A stretch of 64,000 nucleotides of DNA, taken from Paenibacillus marchantiae (GTDB lineage: Bacteria > Bacillota > Bacilli > Paenibacillales > Paenibacillaceae). This document shows, in pieces, positions 1-8,191 of the stretch. Location of the stretch: NCBI RefSeq assembly GCF_028771845.1, contig NZ_CP118270.1, positions 3,348,001-3,412,000 on the forward strand, read 5' to 3'. Positions within the stretch are counted from its first letter, which is position 1; the number at the start of each line of letters is the position of its first letter. A program made the position numbers and the translations under genes. The notes beneath the pieces were generated by a model. The model worked only from the letters and a program-made list of their open reading frames with translations. It was not told where the DNA came from and ran no database searches.

Positions 1-15
1 AACATGTTCATTCAT
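1..15 (-). CDS. Start of a divergent gene, cut by the window edge
   Basis: On the minus strand an ATG at position 15 is preceded by GGGGAG with 5 nt spacing, and further upstream by a promoter with a perfect TATAAT. Only five codons (M-N-E-H-V) lie inside the window, so the product cannot be identified. The call rests on ribosome-binding site plus promoter only. Confidence 0.4.
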
Positions 16-46
16 TTCCACTCCCCTATGTGCATTCCATGTTTGA

Positions 47-75
47 ATTATACAATAAAGCCTCTGGGCTTTTAA
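47..75 (-). promoter_or_regulatory. SigA-type promoter for the gene leaving the left edge
   Basis: Reading the minus strand, TTAAAA (75-70) and TATAAT (52-47) are separated by 17 nt. The -10 lies about 30 nt upstream of the candidate ATG at position 15. Confidence 0.45.
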
Positions 76-104
76 CCATATTATTCAAGTGATGAAACAC
101 ATGG

Positions 105-153
105 GGAAAATGAAAACCGCTTCCTGTTGAGGGGTAACCCCCACAAGAAGCGG
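105..153 (-). terminator. Rho-independent terminator after the 64-residue gene
   Basis: CCGCTTC (117-123) pairs with GAAGCGG (147-153), with an inner GGGG/CCCC stem. On the minus strand the hairpin is followed by TTTTCATTTT. It lies just downstream of the small minus-strand gene ending at 173. Confidence 0.6.
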
Positions 154-172
154 CGTGATCAATCTAAAAAAA

Positions 173-367
173 TTATTGAATGTAGATCTCATTTTGATGC
201 TCACAAATACTGTACTGAATGATTTCCATTGCGTCTCCCTGTTCCAGGATGCCCAGCCCATCCCGGAGAACAATCAGTGAGTCGAGCTCATTCGGTTTTA
301 AGAAAGGGAGCATTTCCGGGCACCATTTATTGACGATTTCAAACAGTTTTACCGTTTCCATATCCAC
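173..367 (-). CDS. Small conserved-looking protein of unknown function (64 aa)
   Basis: I do not recognise the family. The product is short, mixed hydrophobic and acidic, with no signal peptide or membrane segment, so it is probably cytosolic. Three in-frame starts are possible (GTG 376, GTG 367, ATG 361). The purine-rich AGGGAAGGG at 384-376 sits 8 nt before GTG 367, which is why I prefer that start. A SigA-like promoter lies upstream at 523-496 and a terminator downstream, so it is probably a single-gene unit between the yitT-type gene and the divergent gene at the left edge. One cysteine and one histidine give no recognisable motif. Confidence 0.55.
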   Translation of the reverse strand: MDMETVKLFEIVNKWCPEMLPFLKPNELDSLIVLRDGLGILEQGDAMEIIQYSICEHQNEIYIQ

Positions 368-495
368 AATAATCACCCTTCCCTACTCGAATTCCAAAAT
401 GGTAAGTCATTCGGCGCGATTCGGAAAAGCACATGGTTCTGTGAAATTGAAGGGCACATTCTGCTATACAACATATTTAGGAGCCGTACACCGTT

Positions 496-523
496 ATTAT
501 ACCACAATGTTTAGAATTGTTAA
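496..523 (-). promoter_or_regulatory. SigA-type promoter for the 64-residue gene
   Basis: On the minus strand TTAACA (523-518) and TATAAT (501-496) are 16 nt apart, in the gap between the end of the YitT gene and the small gene. Confidence 0.5.
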
Positions 524-536
524 CCGTACATCTGTC

Positions 537-1358
537 TCAACTTCGGCGGAAAGAGCCCATAACTCCAACCGTTTCCACAATATTAACAAAGGCGTTCGGA
601 TCCGTTTCCTTGATAATTCGTTTGATTTCAACGAGTTCGTAGCGAGTAGTCACTGTCATTAACATGTCCTTTTCGATGTCTGTATATGCTCCCTGGGTTT
701 TGATTTTGGTGACCCCACGAGGGCGAACAAGCAATTTTTTCAACATCGCTTCGGTTTCATTGGTAATAATGTACAATGTGACTTTGACATGGCTGATATG
801 AATCAGATCCAGCACTTTACCTGTGATATAAATCGATACCATGGAGGCAAGCGCGATGTTCCAGTCATCATTCAGATAGCCTGCCAGCATAATAATGGCT
901 CCGTTCATGCCAGCCATTACCGTACCGATCGGGAAATCACGATTACGAGTGAAAATGGAACCAACAATGTCCAGCCCGCCCGTCGAGCCGCCGACTCGGA
1001 AAGAAACTCCGGTACCTAGTCCCACTAACACGCCGCCAAATACACAGCTCAGAAGGGGATCTGTTGCCACAGCAAAAACAGGCAGAAGCGCGATGAACCA
1101 TGAAGTGGCTGCTACCGAAACAATACTTAATGTAATGAAGCGTCGTCCAAGAATAAACCAACCTGCAATGAGCAGAGGGATGTTCAGAACAAAATACATT
1201 ATACTAAGATTCAAATTCGTAAAATAGCCAAGAAGCATGGAAATACCGGATACCCCGCCGCTAAGAAGCTGATGGGGAACCAAAAACCAGTTGAAGCCGC
1301 AGGCAATAGCTGCAGCACCCAATACGATCACTAAAAAGTGCCAAATCATTTTGGGCAA
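537..1358 (-). CDS. YitT family membrane protein
   Basis: A 273-residue integral membrane protein of the YitT/DUF161 family. The N-terminal part has several hydrophobic segments with glycine-rich motifs (GGVSGISML, GGSTGGLDIVG). The C-terminal soluble part (about the last 75 residues) matches the DUF2179 domain usual in this family. Biochemical function is not established. The frame is open further upstream, but a TTG at 1358 lies 5 nt after GAGGTGA (1370-1364). The first ATG (1349) is too far from that site, so TTG is taken as the start and gives the length usual for the family. It is divergent from cshA, and the gap between them carries two operator-like palindromes. Confidence 0.85.
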   Translation of the reverse strand: MPKMIWHFLVIVLGAAAIACGFNWFLVPHQLLSGGVSGISMLLGYFTNLNLSIMYFVLNIPLLIAGWFILGRRFITLSIVSVAATSWFIALLPVFAVATDPLLSCVFGGVLVGLGTGVSFRVGGSTGGLDIVGSIFTRNRDFPIGTVMAGMNGAIIMLAGYLNDDWNIALASMVSIYITGKVLDLIHISHVKVTLYIITNETEAMLKKLLVRPRGVTKIKTQGAYTDIEKDMLMTVTTRYELVEIKRIIKETDPNAFVNIVETVGVMGSFRRS

Positions 1359-1443
1359 TTTAATCACCTCATTTATATTTAAAGCCAGATTGCTGGTAAT
1401 CTTGAATTGTTTTGTGATATAATAATTTGTGGATATTCTTGAG

Positions 1444-1491
1444 TAGGAAACTTTTCCTAAATGGAGCAATAAAATTTTGAAATGTTTCAAA
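1444..1491. promoter_or_regulatory. Pair of perfect palindromes, operator-like
   Basis: TAGGAAA-CT-TTTCCTA at 1444-1459 and TTTGAAA-TG-TTTCAAA at 1476-1491 are both perfect 7-2-7 inverted repeats with the same GAAA-N2-TTTC core. Their centres are 32 bp apart, about three helical turns. They lie in the gap between the divergent YitT and cshA genes. The regulator is unknown. Confidence 0.5.
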
Positions 1492-1623
1492 CACATGTAT
1501 GTAGTTTTAGTCTTATGTTTGGGACCCATTCATGGAATTATATTCGTTCGTGAAAATAATTTGGCTTGATGGGATACCCTATAAATATTAACGCTACTTA
1601 AGAATACAGACAACAAAGTGGAT

Positions 1624-1641
1624 TGTCCACCATGTCCACCA
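1624..1641 (+). repeat. Tandem 9-bp duplication upstream of cshA
   Basis: TGTCCACCA occurs twice without a gap, ending about 6 nt before the AAGGAG of cshA. It lies in the leader region, and its role is unknown. Apart from this and the palindrome pair I see nothing in the 305-nt gap between 1358 and 1664. Confidence 0.5.
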
Positions 1642-1663
1642 TATAAAAGGAGCATGAATAATT

Positions 1664-3256
1664 TTGACAAATTTAAATTTCACAGATTTCAATCTTGAAC
1701 CACTGGTGCTGCAAGCCATCACTGAGCTCGGGTTTGAAGAAGCAACACCGATCCAATCCAAAGCGATTCCTTTGGCACTCGAAGGCAGAGATTTGATTGG
1801 TCAAGCACAAACAGGTACGGGTAAAACAGCTGCATTCGGTATTCCGTTGATCAGCAAAATCACTAAAAGTGACGAGAAAATCCGCGCCCTCATTATGGCA
1901 CCTACACGTGAACTTGCAATCCAAGTTGCTGAAGAAATCGAAAAACTCACTCGCTTCAAAGGTCTGCGCTCCCTGCCAATCTACGGCGGACAAGATATCG
2001 TTCGTCAGATTCGTGCATTGAAAAGAAAACCACAGATTATTATTGGTACACCTGGACGTCTCCTTGACCACATCAACCGCAAAACAATCAAACTTGATGA
2101 TGTACAAACTGTTGTATTGGATGAAGCAGATGAAATGCTCGACATGGGTTTCATGGAGGATATTCAATCCATCCTGAAACAAGTTCCAGACGAGCGCCAA
2201 ACAATGCTGTTCTCAGCAACAATGCCTCCTAACATTCAAAAATTGGCACAACAATTCTTGAACAATCCTGAGCACATTTCTGTGATCCCGAAACATGTTA
2301 GTGCACCATTGATTGACCAATCTTATATCGAAGTACCTGAGCGTCAAAAATTCGAAGCACTTAGCCGTTTGTTGGATATGGAATCTCCTGAGCTGGCGAT
2401 CGTATTCGGACGTACAAAACGTCGTGTTGACGAATTGGCTGAAGCTTTGCAAAAACGTGGATATTCTGCAGACGGTCTTCATGGTGACTTGTCCCAGAAT
2501 CAACGTGATGCGGTAATGCGTAAGTTCCGTGACGGCAGCATTGACGTTCTCGTTGCAACAGACGTGGCTGCACGTGGTCTCGATGTATCCGGCGTAACTC
2601 ACGTTGTGAACTTTGACCTTCCGCAAGATCCGGAGAGCTATGTTCACCGTATCGGCCGTACAGGTCGTGCGGGTAAAGAGGGTGCTGCATGGTCTTTCGT
2701 TACTCCGCGTGAGATCGACCACCTGCACTTTATCGAGCGTGTAACACGTCACCGTATTCCGCGCAAACCACTGCCAACAATGGCTGAGGCTGTAGAAGGA
2801 AAACAACGTTTGACAGCTGAGCGTTTGCTCGAAATCGTACAATCTGGCGAACTGAACGAATACAAAGGTATCGCGATTCAAATGCTTGAGCAATATGATT
2901 CTGTTCAACTGTTGTCAGCTGCTCTGAAGCTCCTGACAGGTGACAAAAAAGATGCTCAAGTTGATCTGACTCCTGAAGATCCGATCCGTGCAAAACGTCG
3001 TAAACCGGATGTTCGCTCTGGCGGACGCAAACCATCTGGTTACAGCGGCAACCGCAGCAGCAGTGGTGGTGGCGGTAGTTACAACCGTGATCGCAACAGC
3101 AGTGGCGGCGGACGTGGTGGATACAACCGCGATCGTAACAGCAGTGGAACAGGAAGTGGAAGTGGAAGCAGAGAAGGTGGTTACAACCGTGACCGCAAAC
3201 CGCGTCCAAGCAACAACGAAGGACGTCGTCCTGCCAAAGATTCTTCTTTCGAATAA
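1664..3256 (+). CDS. cshA: DEAD-box ATP-dependent RNA helicase, CshA type
   Basis: A 530-residue RNA helicase that unwinds RNA in mRNA decay, ribosome assembly and cold adaptation. All core motifs are visible: a Q motif near residues 9-31, Walker A AQTGTGKT at 48-55, DEAD near 153, SAT near 184 and [10 protein letters not shown] near 327. The tail from about residue 445 is a low-complexity Gly/Ser/Arg/Asn region with repeated YNRDRNSSG units, resembling the RNA-binding RGG-like tails of CshA and DeaD proteins. Start is TTG 1664 behind AAGGAG. The ATG at 1654 is out of frame. A strong terminator follows, so the gene is probably monocistronic. Assignment as CshA rather than CshB rests on length and the tail. 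Confidence 0.9.
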   Translation: MTNLNFTDFNLEPLVLQAITELGFEEATPIQSKAIPLALEGRDLIGQAQTGTGKTAAFGIPLISKITKSDEKIRALIMAPTRELAIQVAEEIEKLTRFKGLRSLPIYGGQDIVRQIRALKRKPQIIIGTPGRLLDHINRKTIKLDDVQTVVLDEADEMLDMGFMEDIQSILKQVPDERQTMLFSATMPPNIQKLAQQFLNNPEHISVIPKHVSAPLIDQSYIEVPERQKFEALSRLLDMESPELAIVFGRTKRRVDELAEALQKRGYSADGLHGDLSQNQRDAVMRKFRDGSIDVLVATDVAARGLDVSGVTHVVNFDLPQDPESYVHRIGRTGRAGKEGAAWSFVTPREIDHLHFIERVTRHRIPRKPLPTMAEAVEGKQRLTAERLLEIVQSGELNEYKGIAIQMLEQYDSVQLLSAALKLLTGDKKDAQVDLTPEDPIRAKRRKPDVRSGGRKPSGYSGNRSSSGGGGSYNRDRNSSGGGRGGYNRDRNSSGTGSGSGSREGGYNRDRKPRPSNNEGRRPAKDSSFE

Positions 3257-3276
3257 TATACAAGTGTGAACTGGAA

Positions 3277-3308
3277 AATGGGGCAGGGCGACTGCTCCAT
3301 TTTTTTAT
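3277..3308 (+). terminator. Terminator of cshA
   Basis: AATGGGGCAG (3277-3286) pairs with CTGCTCCATT (3292-3301), followed by a run of T. Confidence 0.85.
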
Positions 3309-3439
3309 GTGCAGATTATGCCAAACCAGTGAGCCGTCGATCTCTTTTCGGGAAGGGCTGGCTTTTCCTATCTATAATAAGGTATATTAATATTATTAGA
3401 ATTAAGGCTAGACGCAAGGCTGCGGAGGAGGAGAATTGT

Positions 3440-4276
3440 TTGGAATTTAAAGGAGCTATGGGTGGGATCTACCGACTTACAGAGTGGATTACGAGACTGG
3501 CCGCAACCAATCTGTTGTGGGCTATTTGTTCGTCTCCGTTCTTGTTTTTCTTGTTTATGAAACTGCTCGTGATGCAGCAGAACCTGGCTAACGAATCACT
3601 ACAAATGAACTGGGCTATAGCCATTGTGGCACCGCTTACACTATTCCCGGCAACGTCGGCGCTGTTTACGGTTGTTCGTAAATGGAATATGGGTGATACG
3701 GACGTGCCGATCTTCCGTACTTTCTTTGTAGGTTACAAAGAGAACTACAAGCAGAGTTTAATCGGAGGCATCTTCTATACGTTGCTGTTTGCCATCATGT
3801 ATCTGGATTACACAGTATACATGACACAATTCAAGAATATGCAGCTGGTTGGAATTATTATGCTCGTACTGTTGCTGCTGCTGTTTGTTTCTCTCTTTAA
3901 CTTCTTCTCGATGGTTGTACATTACCACATGTCCATCGGATTGATTATCAAAAATGCGGTTCTATTGACGCTGATTAGACCATTCCGTGTATTTTCCACG
4001 TTGTTGGGAAGTGGATTGTTGTTCTATATCGGTTTTCGTTATCCGGTCTTGTTCATCTTCTTCATTATTAGTATTGTTGCGTGGTTTGCTTTCTTCAACT
4101 TCTACGCAACGTTTAATAAGATGCAGGAGCAGATGGAGAAGATGCAGCTGAAGAAAGAAGAAGAGGAAGCTGCACAAGCCGCTGAACAGGCAGGGGAGTC
4201 AGTTGAGACGATAGAGACGGCTGAACCATCTGAGCTTAAATCATCTGACGAAAAACACGATAATCTCCAAAAATAA
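3440..4276 (+). CDS. DUF624 (YesL-like) membrane protein
   Basis: A 278-residue protein with about five hydrophobic segments, an N-terminal GIYRLTEWITRLA motif typical of the DUF624/YesL family, and a charged C-terminal tail rich in Glu, Ala and Lys. YesL-family proteins often sit beside carbohydrate uptake genes, but their function is unknown and this copy has no such neighbour. Start TTG 3440 is preceded by GGAGGAG with 6 nt spacing. The frame is open upstream but without a ribosome binding site, and the nearby ATG 3458 is only 2 nt from its AAAGGAG. The tail of about 45 residues makes it longer than the roughly 210-residue B. subtilis YesL. Confidence 0.75.
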   Translation: MEFKGAMGGIYRLTEWITRLAATNLLWAICSSPFLFFLFMKLLVMQQNLANESLQMNWAIAIVAPLTLFPATSALFTVVRKWNMGDTDVPIFRTFFVGYKENYKQSLIGGIFYTLLFAIMYLDYTVYMTQFKNMQLVGIIMLVLLLLLFVSLFNFFSMVVHYHMSIGLIIKNAVLLTLIRPFRVFSTLLGSGLLFYIGFRYPVLFIFFIISIVAWFAFFNFYATFNKMQEQMEKMQLKKEEEEAAQAAEQAGESVETIETAEPSELKSSDEKHDNLQK

Positions 4277-4293
4277 AACATGAGCTGTCACCA

Positions 4294-4322
4294 TTTACTT
4301 TTTACACAGTTAGGGATATAAT
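4294..4322 (+). promoter_or_regulatory. SigA promoter of the 6S RNA
   Basis: TTTACT (4294-4299) and a perfect TATAAT (4317-4322) are separated by exactly 17 nt. Transcription would begin near 4329, just before the predicted closing stem of the RNA. Confidence 0.7.
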
Positions 4323-4327
4323 AATTG

Positions 4328-4525
4328 TACATCCTGCGATGTACGTTTCGGTTATTCGTTGTTTTGAACCAATGATGATGTCTTCGGGAGATCAATACAG
4401 AATGTTGCTGAAACGCCCTGTCTATATGACATGGGGACTTCAAAAAACATTTTTGCGGCCACCCACCTGCCAAGCAGGTTCATAAGACAATGTAGCCGGA
4501 CGGCATAGGCGGGTTCCTATTTTAT
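4328..4525 (+). ncRNA. ssrS: 6S RNA (SsrS-like regulator of RNA polymerase)
   Basis: No protein is encoded here, but the stretch folds as one long interrupted hairpin with a central bubble, the hallmark of 6S RNA, which binds SigA-RNA polymerase by mimicking an open promoter. Closing-stem pairs are 4333-4337 with 4509-4513, 4348-4353 with 4494-4499, and 4359-4370 with 4477-4490 (2-nt bulge). The apical arm pairs 4401-4406 with 4446-4451, 4409-4412 with 4439-4442, and CCCTGTC 4416-4422 with 4428-4435. The large bubble is about 4371-4400 opposite 4452-4476. Its 3' side can form its own hairpin (ACCTGC-CAA-GCAGGT, 4465-4479), as known for Bacillus 6S RNAs on product-RNA release. It has its own promoter and terminator. 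Identification is by structure, not database match. Confidence 0.72.
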
Positions 4526-4532
4526 CATGTAC

Positions 4533-4583
4533 AGCACCCTGACTCTTTCCTCTAATCGAGGAATTTCAGGGTGCTTTTTATTT
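4533..4583 (+). terminator. Terminator downstream of the 6S RNA
   Basis: AGCACCCTGA (4533-4542) pairs with TCAGGGTGCT (4566-4575), with an inner CCTCTAATCGAGG hairpin, followed by TTTTTATTT. Confidence 0.85.
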
Positions 4584-4705
4584 GAGCTTATTTTGTTGAA
4601 TAGGCTGTATTTTGTTAAAAGTGTCGCTTGCCCTTTTGTTACTACATGAACAATGTTACACTAGTATACATAAATGGAACGGTTACATTCAAAGGAGGAA
4701 GGGTC

Positions 4706-5098
4706 TTGACCTTAAAGAGAACGCTCGTCGGTATCATCCGCAGCATGGAGGGAACCAGCGATCGAGCCAAGGATCCCAAATTAAAAACACGGTATTATAA
4801 CTTATCCAAAGACAGAGCCTGGGAAGAGGTTTCTTCGACACTCAAAAAAATTCCGGGTTATAAAGTGCTGCATGAAGTGCCTTCTGTAGGAGAGGTCATA
4901 CTGGAGAAGCGGACTACCTTTGGACGGACGATGGATATTACGGTTTCCATTATATCGGTAAGTCCTGTACGCAGTGCGGTCGATATGTATTCGGCTTCAC
5001 GTGGTTCACTTGGAGATCTGGGTTCTAATTATCGCACGATCATGAACTTGTTCTCCGTATTGGATAAGAAGCTAAGTAAGTATAAGTCAAATGATTGA
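4706..5098 (+). CDS. DUF1499-like protein
   Basis: A 130-residue soluble protein. The C-terminal half carries a VDMYSASRGSLGDLGSN-type stretch like the R-S-A-S-R-x-G-x-S-D-x-G-x-N signature of DUF1499 proteins, whose function is unknown. There is no signal peptide or membrane segment. Start TTG 4706 lies 7 nt after AAAGGAGG (4691-4698). The open frame runs upstream to 4628 but has no ribosome binding site there. It is flanked by the 6S terminator upstream and a bidirectional terminator downstream, so it is a single-gene unit. The family call rests on one motif and is moderately sure. Confidence 0.6.
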   Translation: MTLKRTLVGIIRSMEGTSDRAKDPKLKTRYYNLSKDRAWEEVSSTLKKIPGYKVLHEVPSVGEVILEKRTTFGRTMDITVSIISVSPVRSAVDMYSASRGSLGDLGSNYRTIMNLFSVLDKKLSKYKSND

Positions 5099-5116
5099 AA
5101 TAGATGGGTGAATAAC

Positions 5117-5151
5117 AAAAAGCGAGAGAAGGTTAACCTTCCTCGCTTTTG
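5117..5151. terminator. Bidirectional terminator between the DUF1499-like gene and tpx
   Basis: AAAAGCGAG pairs with CTCGCTTTT around an inner GGTTAACC palindrome. A/T runs flank both sides, serving the two convergent genes. Confidence 0.8.
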
Positions 5152-5171
5152 TTCTGAACGTGAACTACCTT

Positions 5172-5690
5172 TTACAGCAAGGCTTTTACAGCGGAAATCG
5201 CTTGCTCGAAGTTAGGGGAGTCTGTCATTTCAGGCAGATATTCCACATATGTAATTCGGTCTTCAGCATCCAGCACGAAGATGGAGCGCATGTCCAATTG
5301 GAATTCTTTGATCAGAACACCATAGTCTTCACCGAATGAACGTGTTTTGTAATCAGACAGTGTTACGACGCGATCAACTCCGGCTGCTCCACACCAGCGT
5401 GCTTGTGCAAATGGGAGGTCAACGCTTACTGTCAATACGACAACATTGTCTCCAAGATCTCCTGCTTCAACGTTGAAGCGACGGGTTTGGGCATCGCATA
5501 CGCCAGTATCCAGTGAAGGAACAACGCTGATTAATTTGATTTTACCTGCGAAGTCTTTCAAGGATGCATCTTCAACCAGGTTTTTACTCAGTGTAAAATC
5601 GGGTGCTTGATCGCCCACTTTCAATTCGGGTCCGATCAATGTAATAGGGTTGCCTTTAAAGGTGGCTGCGCCTGTACGTTCTTGTGCCAT
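5172..5690 (-). CDS. tpx: Thiol peroxidase
   Basis: A 172-residue atypical two-cysteine peroxiredoxin that reduces hydrogen and alkyl peroxides with thioredoxin as electron donor in the cytosol. The peroxidatic cysteine is in [15 protein letters not shown] (Cys65) with the family Thr and Arg around it. The resolving cysteine is Cys100 in ARWCGAAG. Length and order match the Tpx family. Start ATG 5690 follows AGGAGGAA with good spacing. The longer frame to 5735 lacks a ribosome binding site. It is transcribed alone, convergent with the DUF1499-like gene. Confidence 0.95.
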   Translation of the reverse strand: MAQERTGAATFKGNPITLIGPELKVGDQAPDFTLSKNLVEDASLKDFAGKIKLISVVPSLDTGVCDAQTRRFNVEAGDLGDNVVVLTVSVDLPFAQARWCGAAGVDRVVTLSDYKTRSFGEDYGVLIKEFQLDMRSIFVLDAEDRITYVEYLPEMTDSPNFEQAISAVKALL

Positions 5691-5838
5691 AATAATGTTC
5701 CTCCTTATAAGTTGGTGATCCGTGCCAAAATCCATTATAATCTTTTATGAAAGGCATTGTCCAATTCGGACGAAGGATCATTAGAATGGGTCAGACTTAC
5801 AGGCCGATCTGAACAGGGTGGAGTGAAAGCAGAAACTT

Positions 5839-6465
5839 ATGATATTTATAAGGTATGAGAACTGGAAAAGTTATTTGAAATTTTTTCCTTTGACGTCGAT
5901 TCTTTTAATTGCCAATGTTGTTATGTTTATTGTATTGAGTTTGAACGGTGGTTCCACAAACAGTATGACGCTGCTTAAGTTTGGAGCGCTTGTTAACCAC
6001 GAGTTATTTGCAGCAGATTGGTGGCGTTACATTACGTCCATGTTCTTGCATGCTGGTTTCAGTCATTTGTTGTTTAACAGCTTTGCTCTCATCGTATTTG
6101 CACCACCAATGGAACGGCTGCTTGGGTCGGTAAGATATGGTGTGTTGTACTTGGGTGGAGGCATTCTGGGCAACATTCTGGCTGTTGCGTGGTATAACTC
6201 GGTTGGAGCGACGACAATCTCGGTGGGTGCTTCAGGAGCAATCTATGCAATCTATGGTGCGTTTCTGTATGTAGCTTTGTTCCAGCGGACAATGATGGAC
6301 GAGACCTCACGTAAAACGTTGTATACACTGCTTGTATTCGGAATTATTTTTTCCTTTGCCATGACAGGCATTAACTGGATGGCGCATTTGGGTGGGTTGT
6401 TAGGTGGATTCTTCATTTATGGACTTCTCATCCGCTTGTGGAAACCCCGCAGCTTTAAGCAGTAG
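5839..6465 (+). CDS. Rhomboid family intramembrane serine protease
   Basis: A 208-residue membrane protease that cleaves transmembrane substrates within the bilayer. The catalytic serine is in VGASGAIYAIYG (Ser132) and the catalytic histidine in MAHLGG (His183). The HAGFSHLLFN motif (71-80) supplies the conserved H-x4-H-x3-N. Six hydrophobic segments fit a basic rhomboid core without extra domains. Substrate is unknown. The ATG at 5839 has only a distant GGTGGAG upstream, so the start is slightly uncertain. It is followed 70 nt later by a LysR gene on the same strand, and no terminator separates them. Confidence 0.9.
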   Translation: MIFIRYENWKSYLKFFPLTSILLIANVVMFIVLSLNGGSTNSMTLLKFGALVNHELFAADWWRYITSMFLHAGFSHLLFNSFALIVFAPPMERLLGSVRYGVLYLGGGILGNILAVAWYNSVGATTISVGASGAIYAIYGAFLYVALFQRTMMDETSRKTLYTLLVFGIIFSFAMTGINWMAHLGGLLGGFFIYGLLIRLWKPRSFKQ

Positions 6466-6535
6466 TCGGATTGATCTGAAGACGGAATGCAATCAAGGAT
6501 AAGTAGGGTATAGCAGATTGGAGAGATCAGTGGCA

Positions 6536-7447
6536 GTGGAATTAAGACAGTTGCATTACTTTTTGAAAGTGGCACAGAAGGAGCATGTTACGCAGGCGGC
6601 GGAGGAATTGCACGTAGCGCAGTCTGCGGTGAGTCGTCAGATTCATCAGCTGGAGGAAGAACTGGGAGTAGACCTCTTTATGCAAAAAGGGCGAAATCTG
6701 CAGTTGACCGCCGTTGGGCAGCTCTTTTGCAAACGGGTTGAAGGTATATTGAAAGATCTGGACAAAGCGGTCGGGGAGGTTCATGAGTTTCTCGACCCGG
6801 AGCATGGTGAAATTCGTATCGGTTTTCCTCATAGTCTCGGTATTCACTTGATTCCTTCGGTTGTAGCAGCGTTCCGTCAGCGTTATCCTAACGTCAAATT
6901 CAGATTCAAGCAAGGCATGTTCCCAACGCTCATTCGTGATGTGTTATCGGCTGAAGTGGACTTGGCATTTATATCTCCATTTCCGGAAAAGCACGACCAG
7001 GTAGATGGTGACATTGTGCTTACGGAAGAACTGCATGCAATCCTTCCGCCCAATCATCCATTGGCTGGTGAAGAGAGCATTGCGTTAGAGCAACTTAAAG
7101 ATGATAAGTTTGTATTATTCAGTAAAGGGTATTCTCTGCGTCCGATTGTTTGGCACGCATGTCTTGAAGCAGGGTTTACGCCCAAGATTGCTTTTGAGGG
7201 TGAAGAGACGGATACCATTCGTGGGCTGGTTGCCGCTGGTATGGGAGTGAGTTTACTGCCAGAAATGGCCCTTTTCCAGACGAATCCGCTGCAACCGGCA
7301 CATGTAGCCATTTCTCATCCCAAAGTCACGCGTACGATTGGGTTGATCCATCGAGCGGATGACAAGCTTCCGCTTGTTGCGCAGTCATTTCGTTCATTCT
7401 TGCTTAATTATTTCGGTTTACAGCAAAACAATACCCCATCCGATTAA
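6536..7447 (+). CDS. LysR-family transcriptional regulator, GltC-like
   Basis: A 303-residue LysR regulator. An N-terminal winged helix-turn-helix (residues about 1-60, ELRQLHYFLKVA then AQSAVSRQIHQLEEELG) is followed by a periplasmic-binding-like effector domain (about 90-295). Many positions resemble B. subtilis GltC, the glutamate-synthase activator (EHVTQAAEELHVAQSAVSRQ, IRIGFPHSLG, GLVAAGMGVSLLPE). No gltAB genes lie beside it, so the target is unknown. Starts at TTG 6518, GTG 6530 and GTG 6536 are in frame. The last gives the usual M-E-L-R-Q beginning with GGAGAG 10 nt upstream and is preferred. Confidence 0.85.
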   Translation: MELRQLHYFLKVAQKEHVTQAAEELHVAQSAVSRQIHQLEEELGVDLFMQKGRNLQLTAVGQLFCKRVEGILKDLDKAVGEVHEFLDPEHGEIRIGFPHSLGIHLIPSVVAAFRQRYPNVKFRFKQGMFPTLIRDVLSAEVDLAFISPFPEKHDQVDGDIVLTEELHAILPPNHPLAGEESIALEQLKDDKFVLFSKGYSLRPIVWHACLEAGFTPKIAFEGEETDTIRGLVAAGMGVSLLPEMALFQTNPLQPAHVAISHPKVTRTIGLIHRADDKLPLVAQSFRSFLLNYFGLQQNNTPSD

Positions 7448-7467
7448 CGGTGGGGTATTGTTTTTTT
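7429..7467 (+). terminator. Terminator overlapping the end of the LysR gene
   Basis: CAATACCCCA (7429-7438) pairs with TGGGGTATTG (7451-7460), followed by seven T. The left arm lies inside the last codons of the gene. Confidence 0.9.
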
Positions 7468-7481
7468 GTTTTTGTATTGAA

Positions 7482-8162
7482 TTAGTCGCGGCTATTGAAA
7501 ATTCCGATGTAACGAACCAGTTCCAGCAATGAGATTAACGCTGCAGCGACGTAAGTTAATGCTGCGGCATTCAATACTTTGGCGACGCCTCTTTCTTCTT
7601 CGTTCCGGATATAACCTTCCGATACCATAATCTCTCTTGCGCGATTACTAGCATTAAACTCAACCGGCAACGTAATGAGTTGGAACGCAACGGTTACGGA
7701 GAAGAAAATAATACCAATACCGACAAGGTTCATTGCATTAAAGATGAATCCGGCAATGAGCAAGAAGGGCGCAAGTCCGGATGCAAAGTTGACGATCGGG
7801 AAAATCCGGTGACGTAGTGCCAACATTGGATAACTTTCCTTGTGCTGGATCGCATGGCCAACTTCGTGACACGCAACGGAGACAGCTGAGATTGAATTTT
7901 CATAATATACAGGCTCAGACAACCTTACGACACGATTGATTGGATCGTAGTGATCGGAGAGTGCTCCACGCACGGGTTCAATAGGGACGTCGTGTAGGCC
8001 ATTGGAATCAAGCATGTGACGGGCAGCATCGTAACCGGTCATTCCATTCAGGTTTTTAACATTAGACCAACGATTGAATGTACTCTTAACGCGAAATTGC
8101 GCCCATAAGGAGAGCAAAAAGGCGATAATGATCAAAACGAACATACCGTTATTAAAACTCAT
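7482..8162 (-). CDS. Zinc metallopeptidase, YugP-like membrane protein
   Basis: A 226-residue membrane-embedded neutral zinc metallopeptidase (PF04298/YugP type). One N-terminal membrane segment (residues 7-22) is followed by the zinc motif HEVGH (99-103) with a downstream region AIQHKESYPMLALR, then two or three further hydrophobic segments. Function and substrate are not established for the family. Two ATGs are possible. ATG 8162 is 6 nt from GGAGGA, whereas 8168 abuts it, so 8162 is chosen. A MerR gene lies 29 nt upstream on the same strand, so the two may be co-transcribed. Confidence 0.85.
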   Translation of the reverse strand: MSFNNGMFVLIIIAFLLSLWAQFRVKSTFNRWSNVKNLNGMTGYDAARHMLDSNGLHDVPIEPVRGALSDHYDPINRVVRLSEPVYYENSISAVSVACHEVGHAIQHKESYPMLALRHRIFPIVNFASGLAPFLLIAGFIFNAMNLVGIGIIFFSVTVAFQLITLPVEFNASNRAREIMVSEGYIRNEEERGVAKVLNAAALTYVAAALISLLELVRYIGIFNSRD

Positions 8163-8191
8163 ATTCATTCCTCCGCTTTCTAAATAATAAG

